Translations under genes and position numbers: made by a program
Shown: positions 47,485 to 57,422 of the stretch, one piece after another
Position numbering within the stretch: the first letter of the stretch is position 1
How the letters are laid out: each line of letters opens with the position of its first letter
The notes under the pieces: model-generated
Database searches by the model: none
What the model was told of the DNA's origin: nothing
What the model saw: the letters and a program-made list of their open reading frames with translations, nothing else
Source: Tillus elongatus
Lineage: Eukaryota > Arthropoda > Insecta > Coleoptera > Cleridae
Assembly (NCBI GenBank): GCA_964006375.1
Contig: OZ023268.1
Span: 88,230,358-88,294,357, forward strand
Reading direction: 5' to 3'
Length of the DNA: 64,000 nt

Positions 47485-47699
47485 CAACATTCTAACTGCA
47501 ATTTGTTTATCTGGAAATAGTTCAATTGACATTTTTGATAGACTATTTTCAGACAGCATGGTGGATAGGATTCTAGGATAGAATAATAAACTTTCTGTTA
47601 TTAGGTCTAAATACGCAAATGACAAAAAAACTGGTTCATTTTAAAAATTGACAAAAGTCTGCGACCAATGGACGCCAGATTCCGAGGTTATCCACTTTT

Positions 47700-47704
<5 letters not shown>

Positions 47705-47782
<78 letters not shown>
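47705..47782. repeat. (CT)n(CA)n microsatellite
   Basis: tctctctc for 27 bases followed by cacacaca for about 50, inside the piggyBac-like element. Confidence 0.95.
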
Positions 47783-47784
<2 letters not shown>

Positions 47785-47811
47785 CAAACCGGAATTGGTT
47801 GATATGGACAT

Positions 47812-47895
47812 TCATGAATTGCTGTTGCCCTTACTAGTGAAGCCGTTCCATACTAAATACAGATGTAGAGACTTCCTCTCTGGCTTCACAAGTGA
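47812..47895 (+). repeat. Family-2 repeat fragment
   Basis: gaattgctgttgcccttact, 'gtgaagccgttccatactaa', 'atacagatgtagagacttcc', 'tctggcttcac': same end as 47,351 and 55,710. Confidence 0.55.
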
Positions 47896-49420
47896 AGGGG
47901 GTTGTTTTTGTATTCAACAATTTTCAAGTTTAACCAAGAAGATATCATTATTTACAACTGATGACACTGGCAGACATATTTTTTATTGCGTTAGATTACA
48001 TTGACAAATTTAGGCGTTCTTAGAATTGACGACGCTTCGAAAAGCGATGAAAGGATGAAGACTGACCCATGTGCTGCAAATTCTGAGTTGTTTGGTAGGT
48101 TCATAAGCAATTGCCAAAGTCTATATTCTCATGGATCCACTGGCCGCATTGATGAAATGCTCTTTAGTTTCTGAAGAAGATGCAGATTTAAACCGTATCT
48201 CCTAATGAGGCCACATAAATATGGAATTAAAATAAGATACATAACTGACGCTAAGACGTCTCACCTTTCAATGCATGTATCCATGGAGGCAAAAATATCG
48301 ACAAAACTGGCCTAGATGCAGGGGAATGAAGACTTGATTTTCTACCCAATCTGTGATAGGATTGTGCGAGCTAGTTTGTAAATCAAAAAGTAATAATACA
48401 GTAAATAATTGGCAAAGAACTCATAAATAAGTTAAGGTGAAGTGACATACTTAGGAACATAGAACAAAACAGAAATTTCATCTGCATTTCTTCCTAAAAT
48501 ACCTAGAGCACTTTATATCGCTTAACCAAAGAAGAAACTAACACTTCACATGCGCCAAAGCCAAATACGGCTGTCGCATACTTGTGTCCTCCATGCACCA
48601 CAGTCAAAGTGTTGACAATGGTTCTGGAAAACCAAAAATAATTTGTTTTTATAATGTAACAAAAGCTGCCGGAGGCGCTCTTGACGAGAAATGCACCAAA
48701 TATCCCAGCAGTCGTCGGAACAAAATATTGCCAACGGTTTTGTTTTTTAGAATCTTAGATATAGCTGCCTCAAATGCGTATGTTGTCTACGTGGCCGTAA
48801 ATCTTAATACGAAATTACCAGATGTAATTCTGACAAAGATTTGAAATATATTTTAGCAACACCAACAGAAGACTGACTGATACAAAAATTCCAGGAGAAA
48901 TCTGCATGAATGTTAGCAGGGTGCTCTAAATACCAGTTCTAGTTGGGGAACCAGTCGAAGAAAAATTACCTACTAGAAAAACGTCTTATTTGTCACGCTC
49001 CCCTCCTTATAAAGAACAGAACCTCATATGCCTGTGTAGAATGCAAAAAACCAACATGCTTGGACTGTTTGAAAAACATGTCTGTATCTAAGCTGTGAAA
49101 TAAATTTACTTTTTGTACTTGTGCCCATAGGGAAATTTCTGTATTTTCAATCTTTAAGTTTTATGTTCGAAAAATTTATTTAATATACTTCTGTTTTAAT
49201 GTCCTTTAAAAATTGACAATTTTTTTCGTTGTTTTTGCAATAAAATTTATCCTTATTGATTTTCTGTATTTTTTACAAAACCCACTTATGTGAAAGCGAA
49301 ATTAATTTTTGCTTGTAAAAAAAATCCTGAAATCCAAATGAAGTCTTAATTAAAAATTGAACAAACATTTTATAGTTTTTTGACTAGGTGTCAATTAGAC
49401 GGTGACCAGTTAAGAGTTAA

Positions 49421-50531
49421 GATATCTCCAGAGAAACTAACAATTTCTTTATTTATTTAATAATTGCTTATCATCACAGGTTATTTATTTTTTAAGTTTT
49501 ACTTTGTAATCGTTACATTTTATTTATTAATATGCTAATAATAAAAGTACTGTACAGCGCAAAAACTTAAAAAAACTATGAAAATCAGAAAGATCCAAGA
49601 AGTTAGAAAAAAATTAAAGTCAATTCATTTTTCCTGAGAACTTTAGGTTGTGTTTAATATTTTTGGATCTACAAGCTTATTATTGAGGACATATAACCAC
49701 AGAATAGAGACGTAGGTAACAACCAAAGAGTGGAAATAAAAAAATATCAAAAATACAGACGTTTTATAGATTTTTATTAATAATATTGGACCAAGGGCGT
49801 GCGCTGGATTTTCAAATAGGGGAAGCAATGGATTATAGCGGCCATATTTCTAAAATCGTTAGAAATTTGATTTACGCATTAAACCGAAACATTTTAAATG
49901 CTTAAAACACGATTCCAAGTGGCGCCTTCTGTTGCTATGCCTTTTAACAATTTTGTGCAAATTATTCAAGTCCGAAAACCTCCACGTAAGCCACGAATTT
50001 TTCTCTTTTTTTGCAGATGTCGATGAAAACGGAAGAGAGGGCCAGCAGAAGAATTTGGAAATTGTTTCACAACTCGTTAACCACTGATATGTTTGGCAAA
50101 ATGGCGTTTAAAACTTTTCATTTTCTACGTGAATTTTAATGCAGGCGTTGGTTTACCATCATTTATTATTTTCTGTTTTTTTTTCTCGAAAGGATAAACC
50201 GAAAAAATTCTGTTTCTTAAATTACATAAAACACATTCACAAACTTGTACGGCAACACTAGTAGACGGACGAGGTAGAAGGAACTCCACTGCACCTTACT
50301 GTAAAGATCACGCACCGACCAATAGAGGAACTGGTTCCAATATGGAAACCACTTTTGTGTTTTTAAGATAAAAAATTTAGAATAACATTAACAAAAACTG
50401 CAAGTGCGCTAATAAATTACTAGCACATCTCATAATTGACTGCCAAAATTATTTAAAAAAATACTGGCTCTGAACATTTTTATTTTCATTTAATACAACA
50501 TTTTATTTCAATCAACACAGACAACTTGAAG
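49421..50531. other. No recognisable feature
   Basis: AT-rich. No coding pattern or repeat recognised. Confidence 0.35.
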
Positions 50532-50533
50532 TA

Positions 50534-52695
50534 TGGGCCCTCAAATTTCACAAAAAGATTCAAATAAAAACCTGTATTGCATGAAAATGCAAAAAAAAAG
50601 AAGAATCCTCTTTCTGGTAAATTATTATTGTAACAAAAGAAGTAATTTTATTTACAAAAGTCACAAACATACGTGTCATTTTCGGCGACAGAATATTGTT
50701 CACCGTCTTATATATTACACATTTCGAACTAAACCTAAAGCTCCCCTGTAAAACTAAAGTGAAAAATAGCCGCCACAAAAGATTCAAACTGCATCTTCTG
50801 TATGAGGGGCCTCTTGACCAACCAGTTCCGCATCTAGTCATCATCCTTTGGAATGAAACTTTCTTCCTCTTCCTCTGATGAAGTTCCTTTTTCTACAACT
50901 TTAGTTTTTTCTTGTCACATTTGGTGTTTTTCTTTTCATCTGATTCTTCTAGAACCACATTTTTCTTTTCTCTTGCCTTATTCATTTTGCTTGCCTTTGC
51001 AACAGATGATTGTAGGTTGTTTATACGGAGATTATCTCATGACATGCGATTAGGCGCTTTTCGTTCTTTTGTAGAAATCTTTCCTTTAACAGGTGAACGA
51101 GGCTCTTGCTGTGGTTAATGAGGAAAAATCAGAAATCTTGGAATTGTCTGATTGAAGACCTGAAGATTCATCTTTGAGAGCAGGAGAACAAACATTTTCT
51201 TGAGAGTTAGGGTCGGGATATTTTGTACATCCTGGCTGTGGTTCAATAAGTGGCAGCTTGTCATAACTTGCTTGTGGTTCATCCTGATCTTTGCGATTTT
51301 GAAATGTGCTGCACTGAGCCGAAATTTGTTCAGCGATAAAATGAGCACCAGAAAAAATGGTTCTATTGCATGGCCAAATATCTGTTACTTTGAAACCATT
51401 TACAGCAATTTCGACCGTCTGACATTTGAGAAAATCTTCGCCTAACAGCGCGGGTAAGTAAAACTGCGTTAAAGCACGGTTATTATCTCGTACCTACAGC
51501 CTGATTTTCTCACAGTAGTGAGCCTTTAGAGCGCCCATGTAAGTTTCATCTAAAGGTTGTAATTTAGGAGAAAAGTGAGGTGGGAGCGAAATAATTGATA
51601 CGTGATTTTCCCTTGCCAGGTTGATAACCTATAGATAGCGGGTGTGGCTATGATGCCCATCTAAGAAAAGTAAAACTGGAGAAACTTCACTTGGTTTAAC
51701 AAATTCGATAAAGTGTGCGAACTATTTCGCAAATAAGTTACGCTGTACCCAGACGCTGCGACCTATTTTATAACCACTTCTAGGAGGTGTTCCAAGGCTC
51801 TTGCAAATGATGTGTCGGTTGGTCAGAGAATAAAGAGGCTATGATGTCGTCTTAAAATGCATCCAGCCAAGTATGACCTGCAATTCTATTCTTAAATCGA
51901 TGTTTTATACAATTTTTGATTGCCAACGAATATGTCGTTCGACACAAATCTTTTTTATTAGCCTATAAAACTGATTTAACCTTTTTAAAATGTAATCCAC
52001 CCATTGTTTATCAATATTTTCTCCCAAGACACCGTGTCTCCCACGTTTCGTATTCACTCTACCATTGATTAGAAGTCTGATGCTTTTGATTTTCTTCAAA
52101 AACCTTTTTAGTGTAGATCTAGGTATTTAAAATTATTTAGCTGCATCTTTTATGATCATTTTTTCTTACGCTACAGCTTCAGCTGCCTGCTCCGTAACTT
52201 GTTTACCCACTTTTTTCCTTAATTTCCTACATACAAGCTTTCTGTTCATATTTGGTAAGCTCATGATCCTGAAAAAGTGAACAATTAGAGTAGTCCCAAT
52301 ATGGGCCCCGGCCCATATTCAACACACATATGGGGCCCATATTTCAAATAACAACCATACGTTTGACGGTTGTGATGTAAGAATTAAAAGAAAATGAATA
52401 TCTATATGACCTAACAGCCATTGTGTTTCTAAAGATCCTAACAACCACATACTAGATCCAGTGAACCGTAAAATTACAAAAGCTTAGATCATGCTGATCA
52501 ATTTACCTTAAAAAAGTTTTGGATAGACGCGAAAACAAATAACCAGGATCCTTCTGCCGCATTATAAGTAAACACTGGCGGTAAATCAGGGTTATACTAC
52601 TGCTTAGGTTATTGGCTGACGATTAACCTATTACAGGAGAGATGGCGCTAATGGGCTGTCAAACACATGGGGGTCCATATTACATACAGGGCCCA
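50534..52695 (-). mobile_element. pogo/Tigger-like transposon
   Basis: Short inverted ends TGGGCCCT / AGGGCCCA flanked by TA on both sides (50,532-50,533 and 52,696-52,697). Further gggccc words lie at 52,300-52,340. The minus strand carries a decayed pogo-type transposase. The short perfect match makes the exact ends provisional. Confidence 0.55.
50815..52265 (-). pseudogene. pogo-like (DDE_1) transposase, heavily broken
   Basis: Minus strand, start near 52,245: MNRKLVCRKLRKKVGKQVTE, an HTH of the psq type (EKMIIKDAAK..IPRSTLKRFL), GRHGVLGENIDKQWVDYI, then PVLLFLDGHHSHTRYLQVIN, LARENHVSIISLPPHFSPKL, QPLDETYMGALKAHYCEKIR, NNRALTQFYLPALLGEDFLK, and an acidic C-terminus EGTSSEEEEESFIPKDDD. LDGHHSHT and LPPH..h.LQPLD are the hallmark of pogo/Tigger transposases; the catalytic D of LDGHHSH and of QPLD are visible. 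Many stops. Confidence 0.75.
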
Positions 52696-52699
52696 TATT

Positions 52700-54032
52700 C
52701 GGACCAGTTCTCGCGTAAGCGCATTTTAGAGATGGAGACGATACAAACTGCGTAGATACAGCAACAACTTTTGCACAGACTGCAGTGGTATATAGAGAGA
52801 GAGAGAGAGACAGTAGACACCGTAGACAGTAGGAAATAAGCGATCGCTATCCCAGATTATTGGATTTGCACTCTCGTCTGTCTGGCATTTTCAACATTGC
52901 CAAACTTAATAAATACTCCAAATATCTACCTACAACTAGATTCAAACTTAATAAAAGAAAAAATATAATATAAACGGCAAAATACAATTTTACTAGAGAT
53001 ATTTAGGGGAAGCAGTACTTTCATCGTTTCCATGGAGTGCACGCCCCTGATACGCACTTAGATTTTTTATGTGAATCGAGAGGTGATCATGAAAATTTGA
53101 CCCAATTTTCAAATAATTAAATTAATTGACTAAAATATACTTTCTTTGGGATACATCAATTCCTTGGCGCTATTTTCCCCATAGGCAAATATAAAATTTT
53201 ACCTAAGTTAATTTCTTTCCAAGAAAAGCTTAACATGCAGTTACAATTTGGTGTGTTACTTATTATGAATCACCTTAGGGCTTAGGAGACAAAACGTGAC
53301 ACTCTAGACTTTAAAATAGGGGAGTAAAGTAGCAATTTTACTTCTACATAGAAGAACATAAAATAGTTATCAATTTCCTCTATGAGCGCACAAAGTGTTC
53401 ATAAATATTTAAATAGACAGACAAATATCTAGATAAATAAATAAATGAATATATAAAAGTTTAATTGACTATAAGTAAATAAATATGAATAACGGGAGGG
53501 TTAGAATTACTGTGAATTATTATTTTGATTTTTAAGTTATTACTTTTTTTTTACTGTTTCTATGCTCTATTCTGTTTTCTACATATTCTCAATTATTTTA
53601 TTCAAACGACAAATCAGTTAATTAACTTTTAATAACCTACATGGAACTAAAGTTATGATTTAAAAGATCGACTGAAAAAGATAAGTAAAGAAAAAGATCA
53701 ACTTTTTTAATTTATCTTTGCAGGTCTCTAGAAAAATCACATTTCATAGTATATATCGATTAGTATTTAGCATCACGATTTTTCCATCTTAAAAATGCAG
53801 ACTTAGAATTAGCAACACAATGCCATAGAGATGTAGCAGTAGCACATTTTGTAGGTACAGTTTACAATTCCACTTTTTTCCACGTGATAACAAATGTACA
53901 AAACACTAGTATCTAAGATATGTAAAAAATAAAAATAAAAAATAGATAAAAACAAAGTTTTTTGAAAACTTTTACAGCTATGTACACACATATAAAAATA
54001 AGTCACATTAGAATTTCTTTGACACTCATTTT
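52700..54032. other. No gene seen; probable 3' UTR side of the following exon
   Basis: Contains (GA)n at 52,795-52,812 and plain AT-rich sequence. On the minus strand an AATAAA occurs at 53,597-53,602 (plus strand tttatt), about 430 bases after the stop codon at 54,033, a possible poly(A) signal for the host exon. Confidence 0.35.
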
Positions 54033-54761
54033 TTATGTATCATCCTTGTCTCGTTGTGTTCCCGCGTCTTCAACTAATTTTTCTTCGCTGTTGTGTGTGG
54101 AGGTGTCGAAAATGTCGAACTTATCGATTTCTTTGAGCGTTTCATCTAGTTTCCTTCGCTCGGTTATGATTCTTTGGACGCTTTCTTGGCTGTCGTGTTT
54201 TGGTATTCGCAATTCCCTAGGGCTTTCATCTTCATCGATCATCTCGATATCTTGGTTTGGTATTGTTAAGGAGTTAGTGGAAAGCAAGAACGGCGTCTCC
54301 TCTGTGATGTCCATACTTTTTTGCTTCTGGAATAGGTGTTTGGTGCTTCCGAACATTCTGTGAACTGGTTTTGGCTCTTGCGGGACCATCAGTAACCTTG
54401 TCTCATTAACTACTTCATTAATCCGCTTTAGGGGATACTTTTCTTCAGGTTTGGGTACTTTAAGGTGAGAATCTGGTTGATTAAGTGAGATAATTTCATC
54501 CAAGTTAGCTTGGAATTGCTTGTAACTTTTCTGACATGGTTTTGTTTCTGAGGACATGATGGGTGTGTATTCTTGAATGCTGTAAATGTCATCTGACACT
54601 GATTCGTCTATGTTTCTAATATCGTCTAGGTTTGATAACATTATCGGTTGATGGCTATGGAGAGTCTGACGTCTTGTCTGTGAAGATAGTGAAGGGTGTC
54701 TTTCTAAAGTTGCCCTTGTACCTGGGGGGTTGTAGGTGAAATTGGCTGGTAGGGACAAGAC
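54033..54761 (-). CDS. Terminal coding exon of a host gene, product not recognised
   Basis: Minus strand. A splice acceptor (pyrimidine-rich tgtgtttttcag, AG at complement of 54,762-54,763) opens the exon in phase 0 with VLSLPANFTYNPPGTRATLE; it runs 242 codons without interruption to the TAA at 54,033-54,035, ending GTQRDKDDT. Polar and charged throughout, with ILSLN-like and DDIYSIQEYTP, MFGSTKHLFQKQKSMDITEE and IITERRKLDETLKEIDKFDI stretches; the last looks like a short helix. No transmembrane segment, no domain I recognise; it resembles the cytosolic tail of a larger protein. GC and codon use are higher than in the surroundings and no TE motif is present. Upstream exons are not in sight with confidence. 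Confidence 0.65.
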   Translation of the reverse strand, partial: VLSLPANFTYNPPGTRATLERHPSLSSQTRRQTLHSHQPIMLSNLDDIRNIDESVSDDIYSIQEYTPIMSSETKPCQKSYKQFQANLDEIISLNQPDSHLKVPKPEEKYPLKRINEVVNETRLLMVPQEPKPVHRMFGSTKHLFQKQKSMDITEETPFLLSTNSLTIPNQDIEMIDEDESPRELRIPKHDSQESVQRIITERRKLDETLKEIDKFDIFDTSTHNSEEKLVEDAGTQRDKDDT

Positions 54762-55047
54762 CTGAAAAACACATAATTTATTATTTTTGTTGCTACATGC
54801 TGTAGTTATAAAAGTCAACAGCCGAAGAAAATATATAAAATCTACAAGTTACTAGAGTCAGGTAACTAATAGTTTTCTAAGGTCTGTTAATAGATAGTTA
54901 TGTATGTAAACAGAAATTGATTCTGGCGATTATACTCAGGTTAAAAATAGCTTGAGAGACTAAAGTCACTAAGTGAAGAATGGAACCTGTAATGAGCACT
55001 GATAAGTACACTTGGAGAACCCAAATCACCACAACACATCTTTTTAA

Positions 55048-55102
55048 AGACCTGACGATCATTTCGCTAACAAAGTTAACGTAATCAGAGGATCAAAAAT
55101 TC
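55048..55102 (-). ncRNA. Hammerhead ribozyme-like motif, family 1, copy F
   Basis: Minus strand: CCT, CTGATTA (complement of 55,082-55,088; G8 changed to T), stem II cgttaac / gttagc, GAAA, tgatcg, GTC, AGG. The changed G8 is a catalytic base, so it should be inactive. Confidence 0.5.
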
Positions 55103-55117
55103 TTCACCATTCATTTT

Positions 55118-55168
55118 TCATCATCCGATGATGCTAACTTTGTTGGTCAGATGATCGTCAGGTCTTTA
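55118..55168 (+). ncRNA. Hammerhead ribozyme-like motif, family 1, copy F2
   Basis: CCGATGA (55,125-55,131) for CTGATGA, tgctaac stem II arm, then ttggtcaga where gttagcgaaa stood, and gatcgtcaggtc. Stem II and GAAA are destroyed. Confidence 0.4.
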
Positions 55169-55215
55169 AAAAGATGGGTTGTAGTGATTAGGGTTCCCAA
55201 CAAGTGTACTTATTA

Positions 55216-55704
55216 TTGAGAGAGCTGGCCAAATTCGACCTCTAGTGAGTTATGAAAATCTTCAATTTAGAACAGTAGGTCATGATCTGCTCCAGAATGG
55301 TGTCATAATATAATATGCTATGCTTGTAAGGCGCGTTTGCCAGATTGTAAAAATATTCATATATTTAGTGGACTATTATCAGCTGTGTAAAAAAAGGAGT
55401 TACCTATAGAGGATGCCAAATGAAATAATGTTTATATCTAAGAGACCGTTCGACCGATTTTGTTGAAATTTGCTGGGAGAATGTAACAAAATGGTAGGAA
55501 CATAATAGGGATACACCGTTATTATACAATGTGGTACCAAAATGAGGGCTAGGTTTTTATTTTAAATGAATCCCAATATTTTCAAATTTTTGCATTCTTC
55601 ATATTAATCCTGATTTATTTGTACCAGGTTTCTATAGGCCTAAAAGTGACCGTCTATGTGATATGGACAGTTAAAGATCCTAATTGTTTTAAGTGTATTA
55701 GAAA
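55216..55704. other. No recognisable feature
   Basis: AT-rich sequence; 'gaccgttcgaccgattttgttgaaatttgctgg' recalls the phrase found near (TA)n repeats (…ttttatcaaaatcggcc), but no repeat structure is present. Confidence 0.3.
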
Positions 55705-56045
55705 TGAATTCATTGTTGCCCTTACTTGGTGAAACTATTTCATATTAAATACAGATGTGGAGACTTCTCTGGCCTCACTAATATTGCTTTTCTTTTCTGT
55801 AGATGAAGGACGTAGCCAGCGTGTTAACTAACTGGAGCAAGTGGCTCCTCTGAATTCTTCCTCAATGTTTCTGTGACCGGTTTCGCAGCTTGGTTGGTTC
55901 TTCAGACAGAAGAACATCTAGAACATCTGGAATTCAGAAGGCCCTTTGTTCTAGTTAGTTTACGCGCTGACTATGTCCTTCATCTACAGGAAAGAAAAGC
56001 AATATTAGTGAGGCCTGAGAAATTGTGTCCACGTCTGCATTCAAT
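55705..56045 (-). repeat. Palindromic family-2 repeat with central hammerhead-like core
   Basis: About 340 bp in which both flanks of the central core carry the same sequence in opposite orientation: cactaatattgcttttcttt, 'gtagatgaaggacgtagcc', 'aactaactggagcaagtgg' on the left and their complements on the right (56,005-55,915). The arms are about 150 bases each. Its outer left end ttgcccttacttggtgaaac is shared with 11,850 and 47,360. Confidence 0.7.
55865..55917 (-). ncRNA. Hammerhead ribozyme-like motif, family 2, copy c
   Basis: Minus strand: stem I ATGTT-CT-TCTGT pairs with ACAGA-AACAT (55,906-55,917 with 55,865-55,874), core CTGAAGA (complement of 55,899-55,905; A at the tolerant position 7), GAAA (55,881-55,884), stem III palindrome ACCGGT, C, then ACAGA. 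Stem II (accaaccaagctgc) is degraded compared with gctg/cagc in copies a and b. Ten stem I pairs and all catalytic bases other than stem II are in place. Confidence 0.55.
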
Positions 56046-56199
56046 GGAAATGAAAATTGCAATAAAAAAATCAATTTGGAAATGTAAATACATACAAATA
56101 ACAACATAAAAATTCAACAATTACATTAATTAATCATTTTATAATAAATATTAGAAATGTTCTCAATTAACTGCAAGGCAATGGCCAAGTCTGCTGCAA

Positions 56200-56380
56200 A
56201 AACATCGACGTGTGTTTCTTATCATTCCTGGAAGTAGTTATCTCTTATTTGTTGTTCTAATTCTGCCAGGTTGTTGTGCTGGTTTTTCAGCTTTAAATTT
56301 CAGATGTCCCCAAAGAAAAAATCGCAGGGAGGTTCGATCGTGGAGGCCATTCTACCTTCTACAGATCCTCTTTTGCCTAA
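56200..56380 (-). pseudogene. Mariner-like transposase C-terminal scrap
   Basis: Minus strand, reading across frames: EWPPRS, PPCDFFFGDI and NLAELEQQIRDNYFQE. The 'WPPRSPDL.PCDFFLWG' word with a following 'L.eLe.qIr' helix is the C-terminal third of Tc1/mariner-type transposases. Too short to place further. Confidence 0.45.
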
Positions 56381-57160
56381 TATACACCCGTGCGCAAACA
56401 TTTAGTCGTAACATCTGCGTATATTACGTTGATAATGGGGGAGTGCTCCATCTTGTAGGAACCATACACCCGAGAGTTATGCTTTAACGCCTGAATACCT
56501 AAACATGTCTGCTTAATATAATTGTTAGTAATTATTGCAGATGAGATTACCACCAATAAAAAGGATCTACAATTCTTTGCCATCAAATACCTGCTTTTGC
56601 ATTTCGTTTTTCCTGCCTCTGTGTGCCAAATAGGCGAGTTGACTGGGCAAATAACCCTTAGAATTCGGACTATGAGGTCGCAGGTCCGAGTCTGTCGATT
56701 GTAGTGTTATTATCGGATTCGTTATTAAGACTAATTGTATAAAGATAATGTTTAATTTTTTGCTAATAAACGATAATACTAATAATAAATAATAACCGAA
56801 TAAGAAATTAAAAAAAGCAAAAACGTATTCGTTTTCCATGCAGATTAGAACTCGCGTTTAAAAAACAAAAATAAAATGTTTTGAACATTACAATAAGTAA
56901 GTTTAAGGCGGATAATATAGGTTCAACCACATACATTTTCATAATTTCTTTAAATTTTCATAACTAAATTCTCCATAAGGCTAGAAACTTAAGATTCGTC
57001 ACGTGCCATAGTCTCTATATAGGCTACTCACGTGTCAAATTTTACCCAAATGACTTTGTTATTTTTAAAGATACAAACTTGTCTGGAAAGAAAAGAAAAT
57101 CTTCTCGGAAATAGTGGTCAGTAAACAAAACCGGTTGCAGAGAAGAAAACAAGCATTTGT
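56381..57160. other. No gene recognised
   Basis: AT-rich. A weak tRNA-like B box (ggtccgagtc at 56,683) with an upstream gactgggca does not fold into a convincing cloverleaf. Confidence 0.35.
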
Positions 57161-57164
57161 AAAG

Positions 57165-57240
57165 CCAGAGTAAAAGCCTCTACATATGTACTTAGTATGG
57201 ATCGGTTTCACCAAGTAACGGCAGCAACAATCAATGAAGA
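57165..57240 (+). repeat. Family-2 repeat fragment
   Basis: aaagccagagtaaaagcctc, tagtatggatcggtttcacc, aagtaacggcagcaacaatc: the outer end of the family-2 repeat, without core. Confidence 0.55.
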
Positions 57241-57335
57241 GGATCGAATTTTCGAATTTTCAAATCACAAACAATGTAATGTAAAATAAGGCTTAAATAC
57301 TTGAAACGCAGAACAAATCATAAGTACAATTTATA

Positions 57336-57422
57336 GAATCCAATTCATCACAATACAGTTTTTAGACCTGACGATCGTTTCGTTAACAAAGTTAGCGCCA
57401 TCAGAGGGTTGAATAAACTAAG
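57336..57422 (-). repeat. Penelope-type terminal repeat fragment (copy G)
   Basis: Starts at ccaattcatcacaatacag and runs to ttgaataaactaag; truncated relative to copies C and F. It contains the best folded hammerhead-like motif of family 1 (next entry). Confidence 0.65.
57350..57420 (-). ncRNA. Hammerhead ribozyme-like motif, family 1, copy G
   Basis: Minus strand: stem I outer AGTTT / AAACT and inner CCT / AGG around an internal loop; core CTGATGG (complement of 57,398-57,404, last A changed to G); stem II cgctaac / gttaacg with loop tttg; GAAA; stem III palindrome acgatcgt; GTC cleavage triplet. Only the A9-to-G change departs from the consensus core. Confidence 0.65.

Larger units (their letters stand above)
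47480..49100 (+). pseudogene. piggyBac-like transposase, broken
   Basis: Readable pieces: SSIDIFDRLFSDSMVDRILG, LRIDDASKSDERMKTDPCAA, FGRFISNCQSLYSHGSTGRI, DEMLFSF, PHKYGIKIRYITDAKTSHLS, then SVDNGSGKPKIICFYNVTKA, AGGALDEKCTKYPSSRRNKI, and at the end ICHAPLLIKNRTSYACVECK, KPTCLDCLKNM. 'D..L..Y' and 'K..GG.D.LD......R' blocks and a C-terminal cysteine-rich domain are the piggyBac pattern. Stops and frame changes throughout. An acidic N-terminal part is just readable upstream (47,160-47,300). Confidence 0.75.
46626..49416 (+). mobile_element. piggyBac-like transposon
   Basis: Ends cccttaactg and its decayed complement cagttaagag, next to ctaa (46,622-46,625) and ttaa (49,417-49,420), which fits the TTAA target of piggyBac. 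The ends share 'gtcaatttgac' / 'gtcaattagac' further inside. The interior codes for a broken transposase and has received at least three later insertions (46,911, 47,351 and the microsatellite at 47,705). Confidence 0.7.
54965..55215. repeat. Head-to-head pair of Penelope-type terminal repeats
   Basis: A minus copy (54,972-55,105) and a plus copy (55,112-55,212) of the family-1 repeat meet head to head, forming an inverted repeat of about 110 bp per arm. Both contain a hammerhead-like core with mutations. No Penelope coding sequence is attached. Confidence 0.7.

Noticed and set aside
47648..48004. Open frame with Ser-Leu and Thr-His repeats
   Set aside because: Translation of the (CT)n(CA)n microsatellite inside the piggyBac-like element.
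56617..56705. tRNA-like B box near 56,683
   Set aside because: The T stem (gcagg/ctgtc) has mismatches and no acceptor or anticodon stem forms.
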